NCBI RefSeq assembly: GCF_003589595.1
Contig: NW_020653337.1
Location: 5,402,055-5,466,054, forward strand
Source of the DNA: Hyposmocoma kahamanoa
Lineage: Eukaryota; Arthropoda; Insecta; Lepidoptera; Cosmopterigidae
DNA length: 64,000 bases
Direction: 5' to 3'
In this document: positions 1 through 10,756 of the stretch, piece after piece
Layout: each line of letters opens with the position of its first letter
How positions within the stretch are numbered: the first letter of the stretch is position 1
Made by a program: the position numbers and the translations under genes
Notes under the pieces: generated by a model
The model's input: only the letters and a program-made list of their open reading frames with translations
Database searches by the model: none
Told to the model about the DNA's origin: nothing

Positions 1-191
1 TTAAAGGGTTAAGGGTGGTGATGAAGTTACAGGCACATGGGACTTGTCAACGTACGTCTCAGAGTGACAGGCGCTGTGGCAATGCCCCTGAGATCTTTGA
101 TTTAAAGCCATGAACAGCACTGCAACTGTTAAAGAAGGCGTGTCGCTTACCATCATTGTTACTCCCGTCACTTGGTATAATAAGAAAAAGG
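1..191 (+). repeat. Rep-A copy, cut by window start
   Basis: Matches the 3' two thirds of Rep-A: the TTACAGGCACATGGGACTTG block, the CAGATCTTTG/TTAAAGC block, then the A-rich end after CCCGTCACTTGGTATAATAAG. The 5' part lies outside the window. Confidence 0.75.
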
Positions 192-1210
192 CTGTGAACT
201 GAAAACAACTTAAAAGTAATTACTTGTCAATAACATTAAAACTAAACGTACATACTTTATTTACGTATAACAAAAAACTAATTTATTATACTAATTAATT
301 ACATTTCAATTTCCCTCTCGATTAATGTAAACCCACGGCATTGTTGCGTGCAAGTCGAAAGGGTGCAACACGTCACTGCGCACCCGCAGCTAGTCCATCA
401 AAAAGTCTTCTATGCGAAACCCGTGTCGCCGGTTTACTATACATAGGTTCAAATGCAAATACAAAAGTTCTTTATTGCAACAATGATACTGTTTTGGACA
501 CAAATAATATTTTAAGCTAAAACAAATAAAAGTAATAAACGGTACGCCAAGCATGTCAGAGGGCAAAAGGAGGTGTCTCAGCTTTTGCTGCCTAGAATCG
601 TTGTGGCAGACAGCGCTGTTTTTCAGCCTCTTCCTTTTGCCTTAGATCTTAGGCGGGCTTAAATGCAACGAGGGCCTAAAACAATTATACATTATGAAAA
701 ACTGTGATTCAATATCTATACAACAATTTAATGAAAAAAAAAAACAGAAGACCTATGCTTGGTGAAATTGTGTAGTGTTAGCTGTTCTTCGTGCATATCG
801 CCATAGACAAGTCGTCACAACTAAACACCCCTTCGTATAACTCTAGTATTATAACCAATAACTATAATCCGACAAAATGACACCCAACCCTTCCTCATAT
901 TGTCTACTAGTGGTTGAGAGCCAATTTATTTGTCATCCTCTCTTTTATATTGAATTTGATGTGCAATATCGCGTATTGGATGAACAAAGTGTCCGGTCTA
1001 TAGAGATTATCATAAATCATTTGAGAGTTTAATAACGTGAGTGTAAAATTGTTTCTAACACTTCCTTTGACAGATGGGCAATAATGATTTAACGCTTTTC
1101 TCTGTTAGAAGCTGTTAGAAGTACAGGCATGTAAATGTATACTTTACACCTTTTTCCCATCCGGTCCTGGTTTCTGATTCTGATTCGATTCATCAACACA
1201 CATCAGTCAG
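192..1210. other. AT-rich stretch, no gene recognised
   Basis: I see no coding frame with recognisable content, no RNA gene and no clear repeat boundary here. A short GC-richer patch near 345-420 is unassigned. Confidence 0.5.
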
Positions 1211-1342
1211 GGTTTTTTTATTATACCAAGAGACGGCATGAAGTCGTGCGCCTGGTAGTAAGCGAAACGTCTGTCCATAAAAGTTGCAGTACCACTCACA
1301 GTAGATCATAAAGATCTGTGGAGCACTGCCACTGCCAGTCAC
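1211..1342 (-). repeat. Rep-A fragment
   Basis: Reads on the minus strand as the A-rich end of Rep-A (TTATTATACCAAG, GTCGTGCGCCTGGTAGTAAG, AGTTGCAGTACCACTC), broken off after GCACTGCCACTGCCAGTCAC. The short open frame over it is a by-product of the repeat. Confidence 0.7.
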
Positions 1343-1687
1343 AGAAAACTGCAAACTGTAACCCAGGTCTCGTAACATGTTCAGCGAACAATCCTCTTCA
1401 GGCTTACTTCTTACCTCAAAGTCGTATCCGGAGCAAAATACAATTATATTTCATTGTATGTTACTAATGTCGAGTTGTACATAATAAAGCTTATATACCT
1501 ATCTATCTCTTCGACTTCAATTGAAAAGAAAATTTATGATGTAAAGCAAAAAATATTTCTTGAGTTGGTAAGGGCTAACTTACCACAACCAAATTGAAGA
1601 TATCTTAAATAAAGGTCAGGTCAAAAGTACCCTTCAGTAGCAGTGGAGTACCTTTAGTTTCTTAGAGTTTGCTTAGGTGCTTAGGTT

Positions 1688-1740
1688 AGGTAGAAGTACT
1701 TCCATGGCCACACTCTTTGACAAGGAACTCTACTGCTACT
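1688..1740 (-). repeat. Rep-A 5'-end fragment
   Basis: GTAGAAGTACTTCC and AAGGAACTCTACTGCTACT match the opposite end of Rep-A. With the piece at 1211-1342 this may be one copy split by a 345-bp interruption, or two fragments. Confidence 0.6.
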
Positions 1741-2485
1741 AAATATGTATGTATGTAAAATATTATTTACTCTCTGTATAAAGTTGAAACACTTTTTGTA
1801 GCTATCATTATTAACATGATTGTTAAAGTTATGCTTGTTTAAAATGTTTATTTTTCGAATCGCGACTCTTTACTGTTGAGGGTGCGTTATATAGTTCCCT
1901 GTTTTATCTTAATAGAACACTATTCCTCGACATTTTCTTGTGTGGGTTGCCAGCCTCCCTCGGTCTCGGAATTAACGTATTTGTCAAGTGTCAGACTCAA
2001 GGACCTTATTAGATCGCTCAATGATTTTCACTGCGGCGTCTTTGTTATTTCTACTGTGTGGGCCGGAAGATTTATAATAGTTTTGGGAAGGTAAAGAAGA
2101 TTAAATCCTGAAATTGTAGAATACATTTTTAGGCCTAGGAGGAAAAACAACTTCACTGAACGAAATGTCCACATATTATGAAGTAATAGTATTATATAAT
2201 ACAATATAATACTTAACTCGACAGTGGAAATTTGAACAGTCGTATGGGATATTTTCTCTTAACGATATTTCAAATTTCTACCTTTCATGTAAAGGTTTTG
2301 ATGATGTCTCGAATTTCAAAATGTCGTAAGGGACATTTCGCCGTCTGGGACATTTTATCGTACAGGAAGACATCCCTTATATAATTGAAATTTTTAGCGT
2401 CGATTATTTTTATAAGAAAAAGCTCTCAAAAGTTTGTTGATTTGCATCTATTAGCCATTTTTTATTGAAATCGTTTAACGGGCCA
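1741..2485. other. AT-rich stretch, nothing identified
   Basis: Contains a short TATG microsatellite near 1745. A 72-codon frame at 1876-2094 begins with TTG and resembles nothing I know. No support for a gene. Confidence 0.4.
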
Positions 2486-2620
2486 CTACTTAGGTTTCCA
2501 ACAAAGAAAGAATTAATAAAATCGGTTTACAAATGTCCGAAAAATCGCGTAATATAATCACAAAAAAAAAATACAATAGAATTAAAAACTTCCTCCTTTT
2601 TTTGAAGTCTGTTAAAAATG
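2486..2620 (-). repeat. Rep-B copy
   Basis: Minus strand of the Rep-B core: TTCCAACAAAGAAAGAAT, AATCGGTTTACAAATGTCCG, and CTTCCTCCTTTTTTTGAAGT. Similar blocks lie at 5455, 5990, 9850, 23885 and 57605. Confidence 0.65.
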
Positions 2621-2690
2621 ATAATAATCACACAAATTACCTGATCTCAAATTAAGGAATTCTCTGTACTTTGAGTTATTAGATTACTTA
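2619..2690 (-). repeat. SINE-D fragment
   Basis: AATAATAATCACACAAATTACC followed by TGATCTCAAATTAAGGAATT matches the tail part of the SINE-D copies at 4780 and 10090. Confidence 0.45.
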
Positions 2691-2775
2691 ATTAATTCTC
2701 TTGTAACTAAACAAATAGCTACTAGCTTTACAGGCATGCATAACTTTCTTTGAGAGGCCCTTATATAGTAGAGAA
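2690..2775 (-). repeat. Unnamed repeat shared with 5840-5930
   Basis: The reverse complement (CCTCTCAAAGAAAGTTATGC ... GTTACAAGAGAATT) matches 5855-5922 on the plus strand with a few differences. Seen twice here; family unknown. Confidence 0.55.
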
Positions 2776-2919
2776 TTGTTCTTTACCAACACCATCGCAA
2801 ACTTCTGAATCATCGACCACTGCTTCCTAGTCAATAATAATAATTCGTTTGAAATAGAAAACCACCGTGAGACTCGGGCATATTAACTAAACTAACGGGC
2901 AAGTTCAACTAACTAACAA

Positions 2920-3165
2920 AAAAACAATTAACGGGGTCGTTAGTTAGTGCGTCTGACTACCATACGAATTACCTGGTCACTAACTAGAAAATTCCTAGTA
3001 CTATGAGTGCCAGAGCAAGGAAATTCTCTCCGGGGCACTACTCAGAACATCCAGAATGGTTCTACCATTTATGAAAAATTCAGTTCCCCAAAGTGATCCT
3101 ACCGTAAATCGAACCCGGGACGTACTCGACAAACGCTTAAAGTGTTGACTACTGGGATACTGTCG
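2920..3165 (-). repeat. SINE-D copy, interrupted by a MITE
   Basis: Carries the SINE-D blocks CTAGTACTATGAGTGCCAGAG, GATCCTACCGTAAATCGAAC and CCGGGACGTACT. The tRNA-like head appears to resume after 3573 with CACTGAGGTCC, so the element at 3166-3573 seems to sit inside it. Confidence 0.6.
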
Positions 3166-3573
3166 TAGGCATGCACAATTTTTTTGGTTTGAATCGATTT
3201 TTCGGATCGTAATGGATCTATATGTCTTTGAATCGATCCACAGATCGGATCGTATGCTCTTGAATGGATCTCACAAAATAGTTTCAAAATATTTTTGGTA
3301 AAAAAATTATAATTTCGACAGTCAGTTACGACTTTGATAGGTGAGAAAATATGTTTAAACGGCAGAGAAGTAACGACAATTGCCAAATATTATAAACTAA
3401 AAATAGTCTACAATGTTTGGCTATTGTCGTTACTTCGAAGAAAAGTCATGCAGACCAGTGTAAAATAGGGTTAGGTTAGCATTGAAATAAATCGACACAA
3501 AAAAATCGCTAGATTGCATACACTTGAACCGATCTTCATAAAAATTGAATCGTAATAATAATATGCATCCCTA
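3166..3573. mobile_element. hAT-like MITE candidate nested in SINE-D
   Basis: The ends are TAGGCATGCA on the left and TGCATCCCTA on the right, imperfect inverted repeats of the TAGGGATGCA type common in hAT elements. The interior repeats GAATCGAT/GATCGGATCG. A target duplication is at best eroded: TACTGTCG versus CACTGAGG, 5 of 8 identical. No transposase coding is present. Confidence 0.45.
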
Positions 3574-3589
3574 CACTGAGGTCCTTAAC

Positions 3590-4104
3590 AAATCTATTAT
3601 AATATAATTTAGTTTATTCATGAAATTGTTTCAGTGTCTACGACTAGAGTCGAACCATTTTTTTAATTTCCACATTGAGCATACGCTATTATACGACTCT
3701 ACATTCTGATTGAATACCCCAATACAAAGGGTGTCCCGAAACTACGGACATCAATTGTCACCGCGCAATAAGCGAGGTGACTCTCACATTCTTGCATCTA
3801 GCCGTCTTTACTGCCCCATTCATCTAAGAAAATAATTTGGAGGTGGTATATTTTATAAGGTCATAATTACACTAGCCTAACTAAGTCATTCTCGGCATCA
3901 AACTTATAGACCGCGTTTCAAATACCGAAATCCAAAGACAAACTAATGTCCAGCATTTTGAAATCGGATAACGTAGCTAATATAACTCTGGGTAGGACAT
4001 ATTTCGTGGCGTGGTGATGACAGATGGTTACACCATCAGCGGCAACCGAATAGTGGCCAAATGATTTTTTTATAAATTAATAAGAGCGTTTTTGACCTCC
4101 ATCT
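3590..4104. other. No gene recognised
   Basis: Unique-looking AT-rich sequence. I see no recognisable open frame, tRNA or repeat in it. Confidence 0.4.
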
Positions 4105-4235
4105 CACTTATGCCAAATGGTCACGCACACCTAAATAATGCCTATTCACTCTCGCCTTGAAAAGGTGTAAGTTATAGCGTTCCGGGAATAAGTCTGCAGG
4201 TAGGGAATATCAAGCCCAGCAAGGGCAGGAGGTCC
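4105..4235. repeat. Rep-F fragment
   Basis: Contains AATGCCTATTCACTCTCGCC, TGAAAAGGTGTAAGTTATAG and GGGAATAAGTCTGCAGG, shared with 45600-45700 and, more diverged, 41140-41240. Probably an old LINE piece, but I cannot place it. Confidence 0.55.
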
Positions 4236-4775
4236 TCGTTCCGTACACTCGTGTTGTTACAAACCTAAGTTATATTTGCTTTCCTTAAGCAATATTTGAA
4301 AGAAATCACACTGACAAAGCCCACAAGCGCAGCAAAATTTGCATGACAGGTAAAATGCATTTATGGAATTACGTTTTCGGATATTACATAGTTTTGTCAA
4401 AATCAAAATAGATATTACGTGCCTTTGTTTTTGTCGACCATTGAAATAAGTTAGTCATAGCAAAGAATATCAAGCAGATATCCTTTTTGTAATGAATTAA
4501 AGTTTTCACAAGTACACAAATTAAAATAACATTATTTTGTACTTCATGAATTCTTACCTACTTGTAAAGCGATATTATCATTTGGTATAATAATAATAGT
4601 CAACTTGAGACGCTTTCAGTATAAACTGCTCACTGGTTCCTGAGCCTAACTCTCTGGCCCCGGCCGACTGTGCCGTCGCTGTGAAACATCATTTCTATTA
4701 AAAAATTTAAAATTGATCTCCTTGGCCACAAGAGATGTAATAAATAATCTAAAGTAGATAACCGAAATAATAATA
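4236..4775. other. No gene recognised
   Basis: AT-rich, with a short GC-richer patch near 4650-4680. No feature supported. Confidence 0.4.
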
Positions 4776-4905
4776 ATGTGACCACCACGACCTGTCTCAA
4801 ACCAAGGAATTCCCTGCACTATGAATATCGGATAAATTTAACTCCTGGACACTCGCTAGAACACCCAGAACCAATTTGGGAAAATTCGTTCCTGTAAATT
4901 GGAAA
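4776..4905 (-). repeat. SINE-D fragment
   Basis: Shares CTCAAACCAAGGAATTCCCTG, the GGACACTCGCTAGAACACCC block and TTGGGAAAATTCG with the SINE-D copies at 10090 and 44490. The tRNA-like head is missing. Confidence 0.55.
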
Positions 4906-5324
4906 GGAAATAAAACAAACCTGAAAGAAAGCATACTCGGGATGTGGATGGATTACTACAGGATACAATATACCACATCCACGATATTTGAAGAAAGACT
5001 AACATCCAAGACTGTGCAAATATTCGTGAAACAATCTAGGGTGCAGACTGCCTTGTTTAGGACTGAACTCAAAGTCCAAACGTTCGCCAGACGCTACATC
5101 TATTCAAATAGAGTGTTTTGTCTCTGTTATTTCACATCAAGTAAATACAGTGTTCACCTTTTAAATTACTTGGTAGGGTTGACCTGACATGAAAGTATGT
5201 ACTACGTTATGTTATTTATAAAGCGTTGAAACTTATAGTTTACCTAAATAAGTATCGGTTTCTGTCTTAGTATACTTATTTATTGAAAGAATTTTATCTG
5301 AAAATTGCATCTTTACCTTATATG

Positions 5325-5450
5325 ACCAAAGTCAAATAATCTTTATATCATAGATAAGCAACTTGAAACTTGATTAAATTCTACTGCTCATTGACAAGGT
5401 AGATTTCTCTGAGAAGAATGAGTAAGAAACTCTATGGATTGCTCTTTTTA
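5325..5450 (-). repeat. LINE-G 3'-end fragment
   Basis: Reverse complement of the LINE-G 3' UTR: the plus strand has AAATTCTACTGCTCATTGAC and TCTGAGAAGAATGAGTAAGA, matching 40900-40950 and 46600-46640 on the opposite strand. Only the untranslated tail remains. Confidence 0.6.
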
Positions 5451-5454
5451 ACCG

Positions 5455-5690
5455 ACGTTAAAAAAGAAGGAGGTTCTTATTTGTGTTTATTTGTGTGTAT
5501 GTTACGCAGTTACTCTATTATTTGAGAACCGATTTTGATGATTCTTTTTTGTTGGAAAGACGGTACTTCAGTATACCAATACGTTGTATCAGATCGGCAA
5601 GCAAATATACTAATATAATAAACACCAAGCAATTAATGGAGCCTGTCTGTGTTGCACTATATGTAAAATGTATAAAAATTGGAAAATTGT
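5455..5690 (+). repeat. Rep-B copy
   Basis: GTTAAAAAAGAAGGAGGTTC, then GAGAACCGATTTTGATGATT and TTGTTGGAAAGACGGTACTTC, matching 57615-57760. The 69-codon frame over it is an incidental reading of the repeat. Confidence 0.65.
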
Positions 5691-5839
5691 AATTAAAAAA
5701 ATAAAATTGAAAATTTTATTTATTTTGTGTTGCTATGGAATTTAACCACCGACCAATTGCTACTCGATTTCCGCACAGACAGGAGCCATTGTTTGCACAT
5801 TTTTTGAAAGAATATAGCGTTTTAACATTTTGGCATCCT

Positions 5840-5932
5840 CCATCTAGACATAGTCCTCTCAAAGAAAGTTTTGCATGTTTGTAATTAGCAGTTATATGGT
5901 AAGTTACAAGAGAGCTTGATTCTAAGTACGAG
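5840..5932 (+). repeat. Unnamed repeat shared with 2690-2775
   Basis: CCTCTCAAAGAAAGTTTTGC ... AAGTTACAAGAGAGCTT pairs with the minus strand of 2690-2775. It lies directly before another Rep-B piece, so the two may belong to one larger element. Confidence 0.5.
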
Positions 5933-5989
5933 TGTCTAAATTTTGATAATCATATACCAAAGTTAATTCCATTAATCTCATAAAAAAGT

Positions 5990-6180
5990 CTTCAAAAAAA
6001 AAAGGAGGAGATTCTCAATTCGTCTGTGTTTTCTTGTGTGTCATGTCAAACATTTCATCTCTAAGGGTAACAAACTAAGGGATGAATCCAGTTTCGCGCA
6101 CTTTCCGGTAACCGATTTCAATAAAACTTGGCAAATAGATGTAATTACACAAACATTTGAGGTCGGTTTTTTTTATATAC
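5990..6180 (+). repeat. Rep-B copy with internal deletion
   Basis: Starts with CTTCAAAAAAAAAGGAGGAG, then jumps to GGGATGAATCCAGTTTCGCG and CCGATTTCAATAAAACTTGG, which match 57785-57830. The GAACCGATTTTGATGATTC block between these parts is absent. Ends with TTTGAGGTCGGTTTTTTTT. Confidence 0.6.
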
Positions 6181-6349
6181 GAATTATAACTATTAATTCA
6201 ACATTTGTACACATTTATCATTTACAATATTTATTTCAAACATCATATCGAGACAACCTGAAGGAGCTAAACGGGTCACTAATACGGATTTTTGTAATCC
6301 AAGTAACTACGCTGAAGCTCTATAATAACAGTAAGGTATATATTTAAAG

Positions 6350-7130
6350 TTGCTGTTTAAAATAAATGCCAGTTCAATATAAACCTTTACAATACTATGT
6401 TATTTATTTTAAATTATTACAGGAATCCAGAATACGTAATTACTATTACACCGTTTTTGTTAATATGCGCGCAAGTAGTGACATCATGAAATCATGCATT
6501 CGTAAGGGATAATATTACATCACGATTTAGGAAATAATAAAACAATTATCCACGCCATCTAGCGGTATAACCAAGATAATTATCTTAAGGATATTATGAA
6601 TTAAACCAGCACCGTATTGTCCACATTTGGCAACGTACCCATACGAAATTGGTTTGTTTCTAATGTTACTAAAAGGCTGAAATTAGACATGAATAATAAC
6701 GATTCTTTGCGTTAATTGATAATCACTGTACTACGTACTACGTACTACGTACTAGTGATATCGGGATAACTTGAGGGGCACAACTCAGTACACCGAGACC
6801 AAAACGTCACACAGAATAAGGACTTTGAGACCGGCAAATGGTGTGATTGTCTGGTACATTTTTTTTTTCATTTAAAAAGGATACAATTTTCTTAGCTCAA
6901 ACATAGCCCTACAATACTGTACATACAGTTTGATTGCAGGATCCAAACGAGTCGTAATTGAACAAAAGGTTGCAAACTGACACTTAGTATAATTAAAAGT
7001 TTTTAAATAAAATAATTAAGTACTATTTAACCAAAAATTGTCTAGTAATAATCTTTTCACATTTTTTTAAATTTACATTTGTTGGTTTCACGTCTAAAAA
7101 CCTCGAGGACTGCCACGAAATACAAAATAC
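6350..7130. other. AT-rich stretch with one short tandem repeat
   Basis: No gene recognised. At 6728-6755 the unit TACTACG is repeated about four times. The rest is unassigned. Confidence 0.45.
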
Positions 7131-7136
7131 GAAGCA

Positions 7137-7200
7137 ACGTTCGTCGTTCGTCGTTTCGTCTATCGTTCGTCGTTCGTATCGTATCATCGTTTTAGCTTCG
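7137..7200. repeat. CGTTCGT-rich tandem cluster
   Basis: Imperfect repetition of CGTTCGTCGTTCGTCGTTTCG and CGTATCGTATCATCG. CpG-dense against an AT-rich background. The open frame on the minus strand at 7218-7469 beside it has no family I recognise. Confidence 0.5.
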
Positions 7201-7964
7201 TATCTGACCGGAGGATACTACAAAACGCGTACGAAGATCGTGATTTGACATGACAAGTCTTTATTGCTAAACATCAAATAACAGCTTTCGTATCGAATTT
7301 TAACGTTACTTTCATCGTAAAAAAACTGACATATGGAGTACGTATGAGCTTCGTTGGGGACGCAGCCACGTAATATTTCGTGACAAACTTCCTGTGTCCT
7401 GTGAGATAAACCGCGAGATACTGCCATTCTCGCATAGAGTATATCACGCTTTATGTCGCTCTCGCGCAAGTAAACTGTTTAATAGGTACGGTATACGTTT
7501 AAGGTCCCATGTCCATAGTAGTGACTCTTGGATAACAAATTTAGCTGTGGTCATTGACCTTGTATTATAATTATTATCAGCCGTACACAACAAAGATTAT
7601 TTAAGAATTATTATGATATTTATTATAATCAAAAGGCGTATTTGGTAAGATTAAGATTTGGAATGTTTCATGTAGCAAAAATCCCATACCCAACCGTTCC
7701 ACATGACGGTTGTCCTTCATAGTTGAGAATGCGGCAGATTGCCGCCCGGCAGGATTGTCCCGAGAATGTCCTGGAATGTCCGAGTCACTCCGCTTATTGC
7801 TCTGTATTTGTGACCGTTATACGGGAAGGAATTCGGGATTTTCGCACACCATTCCCTTTGTTGGACTTGTTTAGAAGTAGATTTGTGGAAGTTAATAGAT
7901 GTTTAATTTAAAAAAGTTACAAAACAAATGTATCACCAATGGGCGCAACATCAGAACGTGAATT

Positions 7965-8080
7965 ATCGATATAAAGATCGAACAAATACAATGAAAAATG
8001 TCTTTGATCCGGCTGGATTTGAACCAGCGACTGTTTGTTAGACTGGTGCTAATCGCTCTCCCAACTAAGCTACGGAACGA
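7965..8080 (-). repeat. SINE-C copy, tRNA-like head best preserved
   Basis: On the minus strand the sequence opens with TTCCGTAGCTTAGTTGGGAG (A-box-like). It continues to CGCTGGTTCAAATCCAGCC (B-box-like), then GGATCAAAGACATTTTTC and TTGTTCGATCTTTATAT. It folds like a tRNA in part, but the conserved tail is shared with 13340, 42610, 49505, 50290 and 55380, so I call it a tRNA-derived SINE rather than a tRNA gene. Confidence 0.7.
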
Positions 8081-8159
8081 ATCAGCCTCACAAATTTTTC
8101 TGTGTACTTGTTTCCAATCTTTTGATTTTGGTGTTTAAAAGCCCATTCTTGTTGTAGCA

Positions 8160-9845
8160 CCATCTTTGAGTAACATATGAAAGTGTTTTCATTAGTTTTT
8201 TAATCACAACGTGAATCAATCTGAATCGATTAAATAAATTTTTCTGACCAGTTCCAAGTGCCCAATCGCGTTTAATGTATGTAGAAGTATTTATCTGCTA
8301 TAGAAGTATTTATTTATTCTAATTTAATTTAACGTTTATGTATAACGGGTAAACAAAAACCTACTTTACAATCTCACCGCAACGTCGCATAGGGCTACGT
8401 CATCTGAACGACTACATTTACGATACCTTCCCCAGGATATGTTGTGTAAATGCCACTTAGCTACAAGATTTATTATACAAGGCTACTCAGTCAGGGTTAT
8501 TTTTGTATACATGAAACATGTTCTTGTTTATTATATATTTACAGTGAAGGTAGCATTTTATTTGGGTCCTTTATTCTGAATAAAATAAATAAGGAGTTTT
8601 TAGCTCTTTACAGGTTCTATGTCAGTCGGCCTTGACCATGGGACCCGCATGCTGCTTCTGAGGTTTTAGTCTTACTTATGTAACACCGGAGACATCTTTC
8701 AATGTGTTTTGCGATTGTCGTCTTATTTTATCTTCTTTAAATTTGTCCATAGTTCCTATTTTTATTACACGCTCGTTATCTTCTGTTATGCGTATAATTA
8801 ATTCATTTTCGTTTAATTGTGAAACGGTGTAATTTTGACACTCATTAACATTAAGACCGTTCATAGTGTTAATACTTCTAAAAATAAGCTGGAGTTGAAG
8901 ATAAATTACATCTGAACGTGGTACATTCGTGCAATTAAACGTGTCGCGCGTAGTTCTAACTCTAGTAATCCGTCTTATTTTACAATATACATGTTTACTA
9001 TGATTGACTTTATTTCGAGGCTACTCTTTACTTTAACAGTATTGTTTTTATCAAATTATGATTATTTACACTCAATTTTGGTTCTTTTGGCACTTCGCGA
9101 TGTAAGGAAGATGGAAAGATGTCTCCGATGTGTCTAATTTTTACCAATGTAGACTCTTAGACTTCTCAGAAAAAATCTTTAAAAAGACTAGCTTAACGCG
9201 GTCATAACGCTATTTTATCGCAATATCCAATTACCACAAATTCGCTTAGACACTCACAAATTCTAAGAAGCTGAACTAGAATCGTTCCAATCAAAATTTT
9301 GACTGAATCAACAAAGCTGTGAACGTCAACAATGGAACAAAGATTCAATCTCTCAAGGCGCCTATCACAACACTCGGTCTAATGGAAAATGGCGCCCGCG
9401 CAATCTTGTTACCAACGAGCAAACACCAATTTGGTTGAAAAACAATGAGGTGCTTGCTGATTTTTGATGGCACTTCAGAGACATACATATTTATATGTAA
9501 CAATGTGTACTCGTACTATGAAATTCAAGCTCTCTTTAAATAACTTAATGTCAACTAATAAGCTTCAATAATTTTAAATCAGTACAGAGTACTGAAAAAA
9601 CATACCTCAAAAGTACGTGGAATTACATCTAATGCTAAGTTTTATTGAAATATCCTTAAATTCGCCACTATACAGGACTTGACACTGGAGATAATAAAAA
9701 TCGGTTCTCACTACTCAAAGTATATTGAGAGAAAAACGCCTTGAATTGGAGAAATAGCAAAATCAACCATTTAAATAATTGCTCCTAAATTAAAGTTAGG
9801 CGCTATTTATAAAAATGAATCTTCATGCGTGAACAGCCACCCTTA
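8160..9845. other. Long stretch without recognised features
   Basis: AT-rich sequence with no supported gene. Short frames at 8450-8635 (+) and 8676-8864 (-) show no domain. Nothing else stands out. Confidence 0.45.
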
Positions 9846-9849
9846 GAGG

Positions 9850-10015
9850 TGGATGATTTTCTTCAAAATGAAATGGAAGTACCCCTTTTCCAACAAAAAA
9901 ATAATCATGAAAATCGGTTCACAAATACTGGAGTTATCGCGTAACATACATACAAAAAAAAAGAACATACAGTCGAATTGAGAACCTCCTCCTTTTTTGA
10001 AGTCGATTAAAAATA
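9850..10015 (-). repeat. Rep-B copy
   Basis: GTACCCCTTTTCCAACAAAA, ATGAAAATCGGTTCACAAAT, GAGAACCTCCTCCTTTTTTG and AAGTCGATTAAAAATA are the Rep-B core on the minus strand. Confidence 0.65.
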
Positions 10016-10089
10016 TGCAAAACTTTTTGTTTTTTTTTTGTTTGATTGTTTTTTATTCATACCACCGCAACCTTCATAATAATCAACAA

Positions 10090-10475
10090 TTGCTTCTTAT
10101 TTAATAATAATAACAATGTGTCCGACATCCACATCAATTTGGTCTCTAACTAGGGAATTCCCTGCACTTTTCTTCTTATCGTAACGATGGCATCCACGAA
10201 AGGATTTGCCAATCGGTATACGGGTACTTGCCGATTGTTTCCCAAGATACTCCAGACATACAAGAAAGGAATAGTATGTCGTGCGAGGAGGCGCCTTTCT
10301 TGCACCTCAAATATGGGCACCCTGTATTATGAGTACTAGAGCAACGGAATTCAATCAACATCCAAATCAGAACCAATTAAGAAATGATCGTTTCCCAAAT
10401 TGGGCCTACCGGGAAATGTATCTGATATTCCCTCATCCAGTGCCCGCGGGACAAGCCGTTGGTCCATCGCCATAA
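10090..10475 (-). repeat. SINE-D copy with an internal insertion
   Basis: SINE-D parts lie at 10090-10168 (GGTCTCTAACTAGGGAATTC) and 10327-10475 (TATGAGTACTAGAGCAACGG, GGGCCTACCGGGAAATG, CCTCATCCAGTGCCCGCGGG). About 155 bp between them is absent from the other copies and unexplained. The two 64-66-codon frames here come from the repeat. Confidence 0.6.
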
Positions 10476-10682
10476 TCGCATCGCAATAATACCACTATTT
10501 TCACGTAAAGTGGCAAATAGGCAATCCATCTCATATAAAATGATTACCACTAGATAGACTTTTAGGCATTATTAAGAAAGCGTACTGAATACACCAAACG
10601 CATTGTCAACCATAGGACATAAAGTCTTAAATATAGTACCATTGAAATATAGTAGCCATTTCACAATACAACTAAGTAAGGT

Positions 10683-10756
10683 GGTCAATACCACAGTATT
10701 GATCCGAGGGTACTACCTGGGTCAATACCACAGTATTGACCCAGGTAGTACCCTCG
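10683..10756. repeat. Perfect 23-bp-arm inverted repeat with a nested direct repeat
   Basis: Arms 10705-10727 and 10734-10756 are exact reverse complements around the loop CCACAG. The unit TCAATACCACAGTATTGA occurs just upstream (10684-10701) and again across the hairpin centre, so it is present as a direct repeat as well. Confidence 0.9.

Noticed and set aside
7985..8075. Minus-strand tRNA candidate with A- and B-box-like motifs
   Set aside because: The acceptor stem does not close well and the 3' tail is shared with five other loci, so it is a tRNA-derived SINE.
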